Of a DNA stretch of 64,000 nt, positions 22,646 to 34,221 are shown piece after piece. The stretch is taken from NCBI GenBank assembly GCA_021234155.1, contig JAJEKV010000008.1, positions 1,817,521-1,881,520 on the forward strand. Reading direction: 5' to 3'. Position 1 is the stretch's first letter. Each line of letters begins with the position of its first letter. The notes beneath the pieces were generated by a model. The model ran no database searches and had not been told where the DNA came from. It saw only the letters and a program-made list of their open reading frames with translations. Source of the stretch: Isoetes taiwanensis. Taxonomy: Eukaryota > Streptophyta > Lycopodiopsida > Isoetales > Isoetaceae. A program made the position numbers and the translations under genes.

Positions 22646-22659
22646 GGCCTCTCGAGGCC
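22646..22659 (+). other. Conserved 3'-UTR hairpin of LINE B
   Basis: GGCCTCTCGAGGCC can pair as GGCCT/AGGCC around CTCG. It is identical in the second copy (54109-54122), inside about 33 bp conserved without change just upstream of both tails. Confidence 0.55.
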
Positions 22660-22706
22660 CAAGAGAGCATTAGATATAAATAAATAAATAAATAAAATAT
22701 CAATAT

Positions 22707-23224
22707 ATCATACTCATAAAACTTTAACACTTAAAAAGAACATCACCTTTCAAAATAATGGCAAAACAATCTCCTCCATCATCAGATATCTAAAGAATTT
22801 AATTTCATGAAAAATAGACTATACAAAACTAGTCCAAAACATAATGCAAAACTATAATAAGCCAAATACCATATCTCTTAATAAAAAAACTCAATGTAGT
22901 TGTAATAATATAATAACTTTCAAGTCATAGATGAACAATATGGTAGCATGAACCACCACCCACCAACACTATTACCACAACAAGGCCCCCAAATGAGAAT
23001 CAATATGTTTTTTTCTTTAATGGTTTTGGTGAAAACCAAACATCAAAAGCAATACCTGTTTGTGGTTCAAAGCTTTAGACATCATATCTAGTTACACAAC
23101 ATGGTTCATCACCGCAATTTGGCATTGCAATAAATGAGCTTTTTTAATATTGTATCACAACATGGTAAGTGTAGTTGTATCTATTATTGTAATGGAAAAC
23201 CCATAATTAGGGAAAGAAGGGAGG
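22707..23224. other. AT-rich spacer
   Basis: No gene, repeat or clear element recognised. Confidence 0.4.
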
Positions 23225-24300
23225 CATAGGGATTAACCAGAAGGGCTTCCAAGATTGTTTGGCGTGCTGGAACATCAGAGGACAAAAAGAGGCTGGGTTA
23301 CATTATTTGCAATAGAATGAATACGATATTTTATGTTTAATAGAGACTTGGAAAAATGAACTTAATAGGCTGCCACAAATAGCTATATATCAATTAGCAT
23401 CCCTCTTCCATCCTAGACCCATACATGGAAGACCCTTTGGAGGCATTGTATATTCGAGAAAAGATGATCAACGCTTCAACACTTTTCTGTGATGAGGAGA
23501 GCAAATAGTTTTTAGAGATTGAGCTCAAGAATGGACCCCTTGATAGCCGTCATTTGCTATTAATATTTTCTTATTTCCCTGCTAGTTCTTATGATAGTGA
23601 TACATGTAAATTGCTTGGTTGAGACTGCAAGAATGGAGATGTGATCATGATATAGTTCTTTTGGGGGACTTCAATGGATGGACGAGTAATCAACACACAT
23701 ACGGTACATCCCTCTATGATGGACCTGAAAATTTGATACTTGAAGGTGAAAGTTGGCATAGGATCAGTGCCTATAAGAAAGTAAAAAAGGCAAGTCAGCA
23801 GTTGTTAATTTTTTTTGCTTCCTTAGACATGATAATTTACAATGGGATAGTTTCTCTGGTAGTTCCACATTTATTTATATATAGAGAATGTCATAATGGT
23901 GAGAATTTTTTCCACCCAGTAGTGGATTACATCACTAGTAGCAACATTTGATTAAAATGATCAACACATTTAAAGTGGGTGAATTTGTCCTCGAATTTGA
24001 CCATGCGCTACTAATTTTGAATCTTAAGATGAAAACTAGTAAAGTTGAGGCCCCAAAGTACTTCAAGCTGCCTGAATTCAAATATATATCAGCTCATAAC
24101 AGTTTGTTTGAGGAGCTTTTTAAATAGAAAAGTGTAGTCTTGGTAGATTGTAATGGTATTGAGGAAAGAGCTGCTATGTTCGCCCAAATTATTAAAGAGT
24201 GTGCTGGTGAACTTGTGAATTTAACACGTCTAAAATCTAACAATTGTATGAGATCCTGATACTTGCTAGTGGAAGAAAAATTCAAAATTTTCTAGATGTA
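23225..24300 (+). pseudogene. Decayed LINE (endonuclease region)
   Basis: The plus strand shows AP-endonuclease-like blocks in broken frames: LACWNIRGQKEAGL, YDILCLIETWKN (Glu block), RPFGGIVYSRKD; then an open frame at 23619-23951 with HDIVLLGDFNGWTS (Asp/Asn block) and HPVVDYITSSN. Downstream, FEFDHALL-like sequence (about 24000) matches the terminal Asp-His block. RT is not recognisable. It is more diverged than families A and B. Confidence 0.65.
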
Positions 24301-25125
24301 GCAAGGCTTTAAAGAATTGTCCTACCCCTGAAAGGTAGGGATCCACAAGCTTTAGCAAAACTAGAAAAGCTTAAGATTCGTGAAGATGAGTAAAAGAAAG
24401 CAGAGATAGAGCAGAGAAGAAAAGGAAGACAACATAAGGAACTTTAAACTACCATTTGTTCAACTAGTTCACTTGCAAAATCATGGAAGCAAAAGGAATA
24501 ATAACTAGCAAGGTTGGTACTACTATTGTATTGAAGCTTTAAAGATATTACACCTAACAAATGTGATTATACATGATTAATAAGTATGAACAAAAATCTT
24601 CCTCCCAACTAGATGTGTTGGATAAAGAATTGTGAAGGATGAAGTATGAGGAAAAGGAGGAAGCTACATATCTTATTGTCAAGTTAAACACAATACTTAT
24701 AGATCTAGAGGCCGCTAGAGCAAAGATTTTGGCAATCTCATGTGCCTTTTTCTGATTATGAGCAGTTGTCAGCCCTCGTAGCCAAGAGCATAGATGAAGT
24801 AGAGAGATAATTAGTGGACAAATTGAGTATATTTCAAACAAACTTTTTACCATGTTGATAATCATCAGCAGTAGAATCCCTAGCAATGACTGGAAGACAT
24901 TGTGTTTGGCAAATGAAAGTTCATCGATCCCAGTTCTATTCTTGCCAAACATACTTAACTTGGGGCATGTTGCAAGGTCTCTACAACTTCTCTTGCTTCC
25001 GTTGGGCAAAACTTTTGCGCCACATGCTCATTTTGTAAGCTAGAATACAATTCCATCTTTGCCAAAAACAAAAAGGTGCTTGTAGAAAAGATCCCAATAT
25101 CATGTTTATATTTACAAGAAATTTA
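24301..25125. other. Unassigned, possibly the tail of the decayed LINE
   Basis: Lys/Glu-rich broken frames on the plus strand (about 24320-24450) but nothing diagnostic. Confidence 0.3.
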
Positions 25126-25151
25126 TCGCGGCGGCCTTGCGGCCGCCGCGA
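25126..25151. other. GC-rich perfect hairpin
   Basis: TCGCGGCGGCC / GGCCGCCGCGA with a TTGC loop: an 11-bp perfect stem of almost pure G/C in AT-rich surroundings, with AGAAAT...ATTTCT further out. Confidence 0.7.
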
Positions 25152-25519
25152 ACATTTCTCTTCTCCAACCCGCTGCAAAAGAAATTTTGTGCTAAGTCGA
25201 ATAGATCTCAATTCTGGACATCCTTGAGATGCGAAAAAACTTGCGGGAGTTGAACCTTTGGGATTCCTCTGCAAATCTTTAGCCAAAAAGGTTTGATACT
25301 ATGTTTGTAAATAGAAAATTCTTTGATAATTAGTTACAATGCCCATTGTTGATGGGTTGGGTTTGCTAGATTTATGGGCTTAGCTATCTGAACTGCTTGT
25401 TAGCGGACTTCCTCGGCCCAAATGGATCGGATCTCAGGAAGAGGTAGGGGTAATTCCTACTTGCTCCTAGAGTTCCTTAGGGCCGTGCTCAAAACAAAAC
25501 TTGCCAAGACGATTGTCAG

Positions 25520-25610
25520 AAAGCTCCTCACACCTATGAGAACATCTTATCTCACACCTATGAGAACATCTTATCCTATGAGAATATCTTATCTCATATG
25601 AGGCATTGCT
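25520..25610. repeat. Short tandem repeat (~25 bp, 3 copies)
   Basis: CTCACACCTATGAGAACATC repeated twice, then a shorter CTATGAGAATATCTTATCTC copy. Confidence 0.65.
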
Positions 25611-28600
25611 TGTACTAACTTCATGCATCTAAATGTTCTTGCACTGGGTAAATCATATTCCTTTGAATTTAATGAGCCAATAAGGGCATTGTAATTTTGT
25701 ACTATTTATATTTGACATTGTTTAATATATTTAGTTTGATTTTTTCTATCTATACATGGTTCTTACTCTAAGCTTCAAGATGGTTAGGCCTACTTGCATG
25801 AAGTTGCAACATCTTCTAGCAATACACAACCTTTTTCCTTCCATTGCCATGAGGGCATGTTGATTTCAAACAAATCATATCATAGTCGAGATTCACAAGT
25901 TCTCATTTACAACCATTGTTGAATGGTAGATTAGATCAAGTTCATCTAAATCACAATCATGGTCAAAATTCACAAGTTCGGCTCATCTTAGTTGTTTTTT
26001 CAAACACTTGCTTAACCCGTCTACATTATTCTATTGTCATTGCAAAAATCTCCCATCCATACGTTGTGTGAAGGGCGCTTTCTTATTTCATCAGTAATAA
26101 CATTTTTGTGGCCAATCAAATAACATTTTTATGACCAGGCATTTTGATATTTTTCCAAAAAAAAGATGGGCTATAAAAGGCAAATGGGAAATACCTAAAC
26201 ACTAGGAAGAATTATACAAAAACCATTTCAGAACAGTAAAAAACTACATCAATTTAAATCTAAATAAGAGCTTCAAGACCAACGCCATCGCTTTGAACGG
26301 GGGACAAAATGTACATGAATGATCACAAAGGATTAGAAGGTGGAATTAAATCTGAAGAGTCGACACTCTTGCAATTTTTTGCCAAAGAGAGCTCCAGAGC
26401 AGAAGTCCGCACACGCCACCAAAAGTGCTAGTGGGATGAACAGTGGATAATGAGCAATCGCTCTCATATTGGGGGTCCGGTACTTATGGCACCAAAGATG
26501 AGCGGGATCAAGGCCTTGCATCTTCCTCAAAAGGAGCTATTTAGCGCCAGATCATTAGAAGACCGAGTAGTTGCACTATTGTCAAAATCCGGTTCCATGT
26601 TTTCATGCCAAGGAGTCACTTCCCTTTTTGTTCCCGCAATGAACACATTGCTCTCGACAGACCTTGCCATTGCCCCCTTGCTCCAATTGCATAATCTGCA
26701 ACCAATTGGATGTTCTAGGATTATTAGTCAACTTTATCAACTTGCATATATAGCTAACAAATGGGCACGACAGACACTAATCTAATGTTTACCTAACCAA
26801 ATCTCCATCGAGGTTGAGCATATGCCCGCTTCTCAAGTCCAAATCACGGGTTACCGAAGTTGTCTTGAACCCATCAGATATGAATTTCCAATGTAAAAGC
26901 CAACAAAGTTGGGAAAAATGAAACATCTTGTAACCAAATCGCCTATGGATCAAATACATCTTTAACAGAATTTATGTGGGAACATTTGCAAATACAAATC
27001 TCAAGGTGGTCGATAACCCATTAAGCTTTTCAAGAGGTACATAGGACTTTAATGCACCATATTATGGTCCCAATAGCTTGTTTATTCATGCAACAAAAAT
27101 CTTTATTGCTTACGTAAAGAGAGATACCTCGCCTCGAAACCTATACGCCAAAAGGTACGTCTGAGCCAATTCGAACTCCTTTTCAATCGGGTCCGTGAGC
27201 TCCAAAGGTCAAGAGCCGGACGAACCAACTTGTTGATGAATGTGAATATTGGTAATTTGCGCATTATACAGACCTAAAATGAAGGACATTTATAAAAATC
27301 TTAAGTACTATGCATCTGGAAATGAATAGAAAGTAAAAGATAAGATTTAATCTAAGGGACTGGAAGGATCCGCTTCTGCTGAAAAACATAAGCTCAAAGC
27401 CTTCATTCCATTCAACAAAATGGGCTGCAGACCCATATATACTTATAAGAAGGGGCTGCAGTTAAGTTAAAACATCAACACAGACTAGAAGTTGAACTCC
27501 TTGACAGAAGGAAGAGAGATGCTTTGTGCGAGGAGCCCATTTTAAAGCACGAAAAAAGATAGAGCCGTGTTGCATGAGACTTCCTAAGAAGAAGGAGACA
27601 CTATTTTCGTGAGCTAGGCCTCTATTTGCCCCATATCTAAAGCTATTTCTTCATGGTCGATCTTTGAGGGTCCGATCCCCTATCTGCTATGGGGCAAATC
27701 CGAAAATACCAATATATGGCGCTGCATGCGGTTCCAGGGTTGCTCATGTCCTCATGTCTCTTCAATTTGCTCCGGAATTTGCTCTGTTTTGCAATTTTTC
27801 CAGTGAGATGATTCTAATCTAATGCCGAAAAGAACCTTTACGAGCAAATACCATTGCCTGGAAGACGCAAAGACAAAAAAACACAACTTTTTACTATTAC
27901 TTGAGTTATGGTCGAGTAAAAGCAGAGCTCCCGGAATTGAGCGCATTTAACTAGAGAAAGCCGAGCACTGGGGTAGAGCATCGACGCAGCGGAGTCTTCC
28001 AGAAGCCGATAAGATCATCAACGTGGCATCCTTCAAAATTTTCTCCGGCCTTTTTTTTCTCTCCCTATTTTTTCCTTCCGGAAAAAGAATCTTGCCCTTG
28101 AGGTTTATATATGTTAAGATAATAATTCGATAAGAACGTCAGGCCCATCTAGTTTTGTACGTTAGAGGGCAATATACGCAAGACATTGGCCTTTGATGTA
28201 ATGCTATATTACAATATGGAAGTAAGTTGCCACCTTCAAATTTTGTATATGGGAAAGCCCACTAAATGGGCTTCCCTATAACGTGGAGGAGAGTTAGGTG
28301 CTGTTATGCGCCACGTTCAACAATCCAATGGCTGGAGCAGAGAACCGCCACAAAAAACATTGAACATTTTGTCACCGTATTCACGGAAATGAAAGTGCTA
28401 AAAATGGCCACGTGGCGATATGGTTGGACGAGGGGCGTAACAAAGACTTAACTAGTTTCTTTACGTGAAGCATCATAGCAATGACTCATTGTACTAGTTA
28501 ATCTTTTAACATGCCACACAATTTTGTCTTTCCTTGACAACAGATGGCCAGGACATTCATTAATGATTTCAAATTGACAAAATTAGCACCATTTTTTGCT

Positions 28601-29164
28601 TTCAGTTTCATCCGGTACAAATTTCCAAGTGTTGACGTGGTTAGAATTTTTGTCTTGATTTATACATAATACAAGAATTTAGCTATTTGAGCCAGCCATC
28701 AGCGTGCATGCACCGGTAGTTGAACCCAATTGTGATCTTCAGTTTGGATCTATGATGTATGCCCCCATGGCAGTCGGACCCAAATGCGATCTCCAATTTG
28801 GATCTAGAACTTTTATTCTAATAGTTGTTGGTTATTCTAAAAGTGATTGTGCCTCAAGCCAAGAGAACAAAGCAAATACGAACCAGTGTATATGCTCTTT
28901 TATAGTTAGTACGTATTAACTATGGGCATGAATAGTCTTTTAATCGTGGACATTGAAGAGAAGATTTAGTTTGTTGGATGAGGCACTTGGACAGAGTAAT
29001 CATAAGACATTTCACAGTATGCTAATTGCAACTCGAGCATGACAATAATCCCCACGCACACTGCAACTGGCACGATGCCTCCTACTGGAAAACAAAATCA
29101 GGTTCCAAATATAAACATTTTGGAATTTATTTGTTTAATTTTGGAAGCTGGAGCAATAATGATA
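25611..29164. other. Large spacer without supported genes
   Basis: Scattered open frames up to about 110 codons show no domain. One small duplication is visible: CCCAATTGTGATCTTCAG / CCCAAATGCGATCTCCAA, each followed by TTTGGATCT, near 28725-28805. Otherwise AT-rich and unremarkable. Confidence 0.35.
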
Positions 29165-29315
29165 AATGTAAGAAGACAAAAATTTGGCACCCCTAGGGGT
29201 CGAACCCAAGTGCGCGACGTGCATCCCTCTACACGTCGCGCACTAGTTACATATGCAACACCTCTTTCATGTCCTGGTGGTTGCTCTATCAGACCAAATG
29301 AATGCGCCAAAATAT
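29165..29315 (-). mobile_element. tRNA-related SINE candidate with long internal hairpin
   Basis: On the minus strand TTGGTCTGATAGAGCAACC resembles a tRNA D-arm/box A, and GGGTTCGACCCCTAGG is a good box B followed by GGGGTGCC, like a tRNA 3' half. Between them lies a 13-bp perfect stem (29209-29221 with 29232-29244, AGTGCGCGACGTG and its complement, 10-nt loop). The A-to-B distance is too long for an ordinary tRNA unless this hairpin is an inserted or variable arm. Confidence 0.35.
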
Positions 29316-29704
29316 AGCAAACATGCATTAGGCATAATGCGAGCTTAGTTGGTGAATATGAACAACTCCAAACTCTGGAAAACAATTTGCAATGCCCCTA
29401 ATTTACATGGAGAGATTCTATGTTACATTTATGTTGCACCAACATGTATCTGCGTCAGCATGTTTTCCTAGTTCTAAGGTTATGGTGCACCTAGGGACAC
29501 CATTGGATGATATATTTATGCCTAAGGACATTGATAAATAGGTCTAAGGCGTTAGGGGTGATGACATATTTTATGCTATGGGTAAAAAGCTCTATACTAT
29601 CAAGGGCAACAACATATATGCTATACCATTAGGGACAACAACATTTAAATCATGAATAAAAATTTTGAGACAACAAAACAATGATTTATTTAGTTTGAGA
29701 TTTA

Positions 29705-29724
29705 GGCCCTTTTTCCATGGCAAG
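29705..29724 (+). repeat. Left terminal inverted repeat
   Basis: GGCCCTTTTTCCATGGCAAG, preceded by TTA. Confidence 0.5.
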
Positions 29725-30179
29725 CGTGTCTTAAATTTTATAGAGTTTGATTGGTCCACCTAAGAAAATAAGACTTGGCAGTTTTTCCATGGATACTTTT
29801 GTGACATGTCTCAATTGTATTCCGTACCATTTTGATGTCGCATTTTCTTCCGGGGGAAACCCCCCGCCACAATTTCTGTTCGCAAAATGCAAACCAATGA
29901 CATTCTTCTTCTTGTGAAGAAGGAAGACTTAAAAAAAAGATTTTTTTTGTGGAGCACAGAAGCGCCAAGAAGTGCAGCCAGAGCGCCAAGAAGGGGAGCC
30001 TGGTATTCGCCGCTTAGCCGGCCAATCGAACTTGAACGAAATTCGCCAGAACCGATTTTTGCGGCTTTTGAACGAATTCCAAACTTTGAACCGATTTTGG
30101 ATTCAGAACGAAATTCCAAAGATCGATCTATCCGGACAGTTCGAAATTGCGATTCAGGTATGTATAATGGTGAATCGGT

Positions 30180-30385
30180 TGTTCCGGCAGATGCGCCGAC
30201 GAAGATCTCGCAGAATTGAACTTCTGCCAGAATTGAACTTCGGGCTACACAAAGATCTCCGAAGTCGGGCTACATGAAGATATCATGTAGAATTGACTCG
30301 GCTACACGGCATCTCCGCAGAACTCGGGTACATGAAGATCTCTGCAGAATGTGCAATCGGGCTATATGAAGATCTCTGCAGAATT
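30180..30385. repeat. Degenerate ~35-bp tandem repeat
   Basis: About five variants of CGGGCTACATGAAGATCTC followed by TGCAGAATTGAAC. Confidence 0.6.
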
Positions 30386-31055
30386 GAACAGTTCTAAAAT
30401 TGCAGTTCTGATGGGAAGATTAATAGCTCTGAAAATTCTCTCTCGAAAATTCGAACTTCGGCTTTTTTCTTCAATCCCGAAGGCCATTCTTCCAATTTTC
30501 CTCGATTCACATCGGATCCCGATTTGTCCACGAGATTTTCGTGTTCTTGGTGTTCTTCCACGTAGATCTTGGTGTTTTTGCCGCTTCTTCGCTTTTTGAT
30601 GCGGTCAGATGGAAAGCGTAAAATATAAGAGGTGTCTTATATATTAAGGACATGTCGCACAAATATTAGTGGGAAAAGGCTTTTATCCGACACATGACGC
30701 GGAGATTACGCGGTGGGAACCCGCCGGCTTGGAGCGGTTCCCGCAGTGAAACCGGCAGCGCTACCGTCAGCGAAGGGCGTTATTGCTGAAGAAGCACCGC
30801 CGCCGGTTTACGGCGACGGGCGGTCGGAACCGCGACGACCTCCAGTTCCCCTCACGTGAACCGCCGGAAGGCGAAAATCCGGCGATCCGAAAAAAAAACC
30901 CGCTTTTTGTTTGATCGCCACTTTTGAGCTCTGGCTATATGGCAATCCACGGAGCTTTTGGCGATGGCGATCTTGGTCGCCGTCCAGGCGCTTGCCCATA
31001 ACTGTTGTTTTTTGAGTTGGCAGAGATCAGATTCATATTCTGAACGACTTGTTGT

Positions 31056-31392
31056 TAGTTTTGGAAGAAGTTTAGTTGTTTGCATGAGCTTCTTGGAGCC
31101 GTTGGAGGTCGGTCTTGGAGCTTCTTGGAGCCGTTGGAGGTCGGTTTTCACATAGAAATGTTTTGAGAGCTCTGCTTTTTGAGATTCTTTCGATCTTCAA
31201 CTTCTTAGAGCCTCTTGATAGTTTTGGAAGAAGTTTTGTTGTTTGCATGAGCTTCTTGGAGCCGTTGGAGGTCGGTCTTGGAGCTTCTTGGAGCCGTTGG
31301 AGCCATTGAAGGTCGGCTTTCACATAGAAATGTTTTGAGAGCTCTGTTTTTTTGAGATTCTTCGGATCTTCAACTTCTTAGAGCCTCTTTTT
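31056..31392. repeat. ~163-bp tandem duplication
   Basis: Copy 1 begins at 31056 and copy 2 at 31219, each from TAGTTTTGGAAGAAGTTT to CTTCTTAGAGCCTC. Within each, CTTGGAGCCGTTGGAG is itself repeated. Confidence 0.75.
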
Positions 31393-31871
31393 GAGCTATG
31401 TTTTGAGAGCTCTGTTTTTGAGAGCCTGTTCAGTGTATCCACCAGCACCTACCTCAAATGGCCGCCCTTCGAAAGACGAATAGCTGCTCCTGTTACTGGG
31501 TACTTGCTATGAGAAAAGCATGTTTTATGTGGCTATGGCATCTTGTTAAAGGGCCGACCTTGTTTACTGGGCAAAAGATCTGTTGTTTTCTTAGCCAGCA
31601 TAAATTGGCTCTGTGTAAATCAGCTTCAAATCGGCTCTGTGTAACTTGAGAATGGCATAAATCGGCTTCAAAACCTATGTTTAGCTTTGTGTAATCTGTG
31701 TTAATCTGTGTAATGTGATTAATCGTTTAAATCAGGTAAAGCAAAAGAAAATAATCAGAATAACTTGTGGCGGCTTCTAAGCTTGCCCGCCAAGAAACCC
31801 TGAAAAAAAATTACCCGCTTTAAACAAACACCAAAAATCGAGGAATTTCGCCTCGGCGGTTTAAAGGCGTA

Positions 31872-32026
31872 GGAAAATACCCCCCGAGGGTTTTCCGGGG
31901 GGTAATTTGCGAGGCGGCGCTGCCAGCGGTGGCGGCGCACGAGCGGCGGAGCCGCGAGTGCGTCCGCCACCGCTGGCGGCGCCGCCGAGCAAATTGCCCC
32001 CGGAAAACCCGAGGGGGGTATTTTCC
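31872..32026. repeat. 155-bp GC-rich near-perfect palindrome
   Basis: Arms of about 68 bp start with GGAAAATACCCCCC and close around a centre near GAGCGGCGGAGCCGC. About nine in ten positions pair. As RNA it would form one very stable rod. Codons here give low-complexity, Ala/Gly-rich frames on both strands. Confidence 0.85.
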
Positions 32027-32030
32027 CGTG

Positions 32031-32671
32031 CGTAATCAACGGGAGGCTTAAATTACTACTTCCATCTTTTCTCTGTTCTGGCGGAGCTAGGCTTGAATGA
32101 TTTTCTCCGGCGGAGCTTCGCGAAGCACAGACAACCCTTTGAATGAACTTGCCCCTGTGTTTTTTTAGTGCCCCTGTCGCTGATCCGTCGCTGATCTTGA
32201 AGATTTTGAAGCGAAATCTTCAGATGCACACATCTGAAACTTGATCTCTGTGAAAACCTCTATAAAACTCACAAAAAACTACAAAAACCTCTGAAGCAGG
32301 TCTCCAAATCGCACGGTTTCTTACCATCATAACTCTGCTTGCAAAAGCTCCGGGCTTCCTGCCGCCATAACTCTGCAAGTTGTCTTCTATGCCGTCAAAA
32401 CTCTGCTTGCAAAACCTAGCATGCAGAAAAGAAGCAAAAACGAAGCGTCTAAGCCTATCTACCCTCGAAGAAAGCCACGAAGTTCTGCTCCATTGAAAAT
32501 AATGAACAAAACAGATGCCGAATCGTCATAGCCACGATCTGCAACTCAGACGCAGAAATAATGAAGAAAACAGGGGAGAGCTTGGCGGCGCCGCTCCGCA
32601 AATGTCGGAGAAGATTACAGGTTATAAAACAAGCCGAATATAGGCGTAATTTAAGCCTCCCGTTGATTACG
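32031..32671. mobile_element. Inner 641-bp segment with perfect 26-bp inverted ends
   Basis: 32031-32056 (starting CGTAATCAACGGGAGGC) and 32646-32671 are perfect reverse complements. The left end lies 4 bp from the large palindrome. No ORF with a known domain. It may be a MITE nested in, or a structural part of, the larger element. Confidence 0.55.
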
Positions 32672-32719
32672 TGGAGTCTTATATGCTGTCTTATTGCATT
32701 GTGACAGCCATATTTTGTT

Positions 32720-32739
32720 CCTGCCGTGGAAAAAGGGCC
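32720..32739 (-). repeat. Right terminal inverted repeat
   Basis: Minus strand GGCCCTTTTTCCACGGCAGG, followed on the plus strand by TTA. Confidence 0.5.
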
Positions 32740-32742
32740 TTA

Positions 32743-34221
32743 GATTAGTGTTTGACTGCAATTGAGTTCCTTCTGGCTATGGCCAGATTGTTTACATGTT
32801 TCGCTTCAGAGTTGCACGCCTTTAGCTACTCTAATTGTGTCGTAGCTATGGGTAGATTTTTTTTATGGAAGTATTGATTCAGATAACCCAGAGGGGCGAT
32901 TTCTATGTCCCAGCAAAGTTCACTATTTATTGAATGTGGTTTTTGTTGCTTGAAGCCGCTAAAATTGAGCTTCAGACCCCTGCCATTTGCCAGTTCTATT
33001 GAAATCACTGATTCTCCAGACGCCAGAACCCATAGCATGATGGGAAGGTGTTATTTTTCCATGGATTTTTCATCATGGGCTCAGTTCCTGAAGCCAATTC
33101 TCGAAGAATATGAAAGAATACGAATAAAAAAACATGATGGGTCGCAGCAATCGAGGCATAAATTGGGCGACAAAGCCGAATTAGGAACGGCAAGAAACCC
33201 AGCTCCTTAATTCATGCGGCAGGGCTATTATTTGCAAAGTGCATATTAGAGCTTGAAATGAAACTACCCATATTAGAGCTGAGTGCCGAGTTCTCCACTC
33301 GCCTTAGATTCTGCAAGGAGCTCTGTGCTGAATCAGGTTATTTGTTGGCCGGGTTACTGTTTCAAACTGCAAGCATGCGGTAATCCAGCAGCAACAGAGT
33401 CCAGGCCTTTGCATGTTGGTCCAGCACAGAACTGGGATGGGAGCGCTCTGCAGATACACCCACGATTCTTGGCTCTGCTCGTTCTTTTGCTAGGTTTAGG
33501 CAAAAAAAGCTTACCGTTCGTACAGATTCATGTTGGAAGAGGAATTCCGTCATAAAAATGATGTATGGGGATACACACAAAGGGTCGGGCTTGGGAGGGA
33601 GGCGTATGCCGGAAATATTTTCTGATTCCAAATGTAATTTTTTGCCTGAAAACATTTTGTTTTGGAATTTTTTTTTGCCTGAAAAGTCCTTTTTATTTTG
33701 CTAGTAATCATATATATAGAAAGATAACGCCACGTAGGTTAAACTCTCCTTCACGCTTTGGAGCCTGGGTATGGCGGCCATCCCCAGCTCTTGGTGCTCG
33801 ATATACAGCGTGTCATGCACGAAAAGATTATAAGGGTTTTTTTTCTCCGCGTTTTTAAGCATGTCGGCTCAGATTTGTCTTGCATTGCGTTCTACCTTTG
33901 AAACAATCCTTCTCCAGGTACTGCCATTGTTCTTTCACTTTGATATTTCTACTTTCTTAGCCATTTTCTTTCCAAATGTTACTTAGCAGCTTCGCGTGCA
34001 CTTCAAGATGTGGATTGCTTGCTTTATTTTGACACCAGTCGCGTAAAATCTTAATGCTGGTTAAGCTTTCTGTACTTCTCATCGGATTGGATATCCAAAA
34101 TTTGCATTATATGCTTTTGATGATTTATAAGTGGTGCTTATTGTTCCTCGCACTTTCTGAAATCCAGACACATCTTGAATATTAGAAACGGGTTAGAAGG
34201 GATTTTTTTTGGGGAGTTTTC
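32743..34221. other. Spacer and upstream region of the UPF0496 gene
   Basis: No domain-bearing ORF. At 33861-33917 an ATG opens 19 codons ending at a CAG|GTACTG donor-like site. It does not stay in frame with the next gene by any splice I could find, so at most it is an untranslated or upstream-ORF exon. Confidence 0.35.

Larger units (their letters stand above)
18279..22696 (+). mobile_element. LINE family B, near full length, carrying a nested LINE A
   Basis: A candidate 10-bp TSD, ATATCAATAT, is at 18269-18278 and 22697-22706. Between them lie a short 5' leader with a doubled GAGCGCCAACTGT, ORF1, ORF2 (AP-like endonuclease, RT, Cys-His end), a 3' UTR with a conserved hairpin, and an (ATAA)n tail. 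A 5'-truncated LINE A (about 20825-21460) interrupts RT. ORF1 and ORF2 carry further stops and frameshifts, so it is inactive. Confidence 0.8.
29705..32739. mobile_element. TIR DNA transposon candidate (PIF/Harbinger-like), ~3.0 kb
   Basis: The outer ends are inverted copies: GGCCCTTTTTCCATGGCAAG from 29705 and, read inward from 32739, GGCCCTTTTTCCACGGCAGG (18 of 20 identical). Both ends are flanked by TTA (29702-29704 and 32740-32742). A GGCC-type terminus with a TTA duplication is the pattern of PIF/Harbinger elements. No transposase or Myb-like ORF was recognised inside, so it would be non-autonomous. The interior is GC-rich, repetitive and palindromic. Confidence 0.5.

Noticed and set aside
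31755..32039. Ala/Pro-rich ORF over the GC-rich palindrome
   Set aside because: Low-complexity reading of the palindrome arms; equally open on the opposite strand.
33861..33917. Upstream coding exon for the UPF0496 gene
   Set aside because: No splice from its donor keeps frame with ATG at 34222; at best UTR or a uORF.
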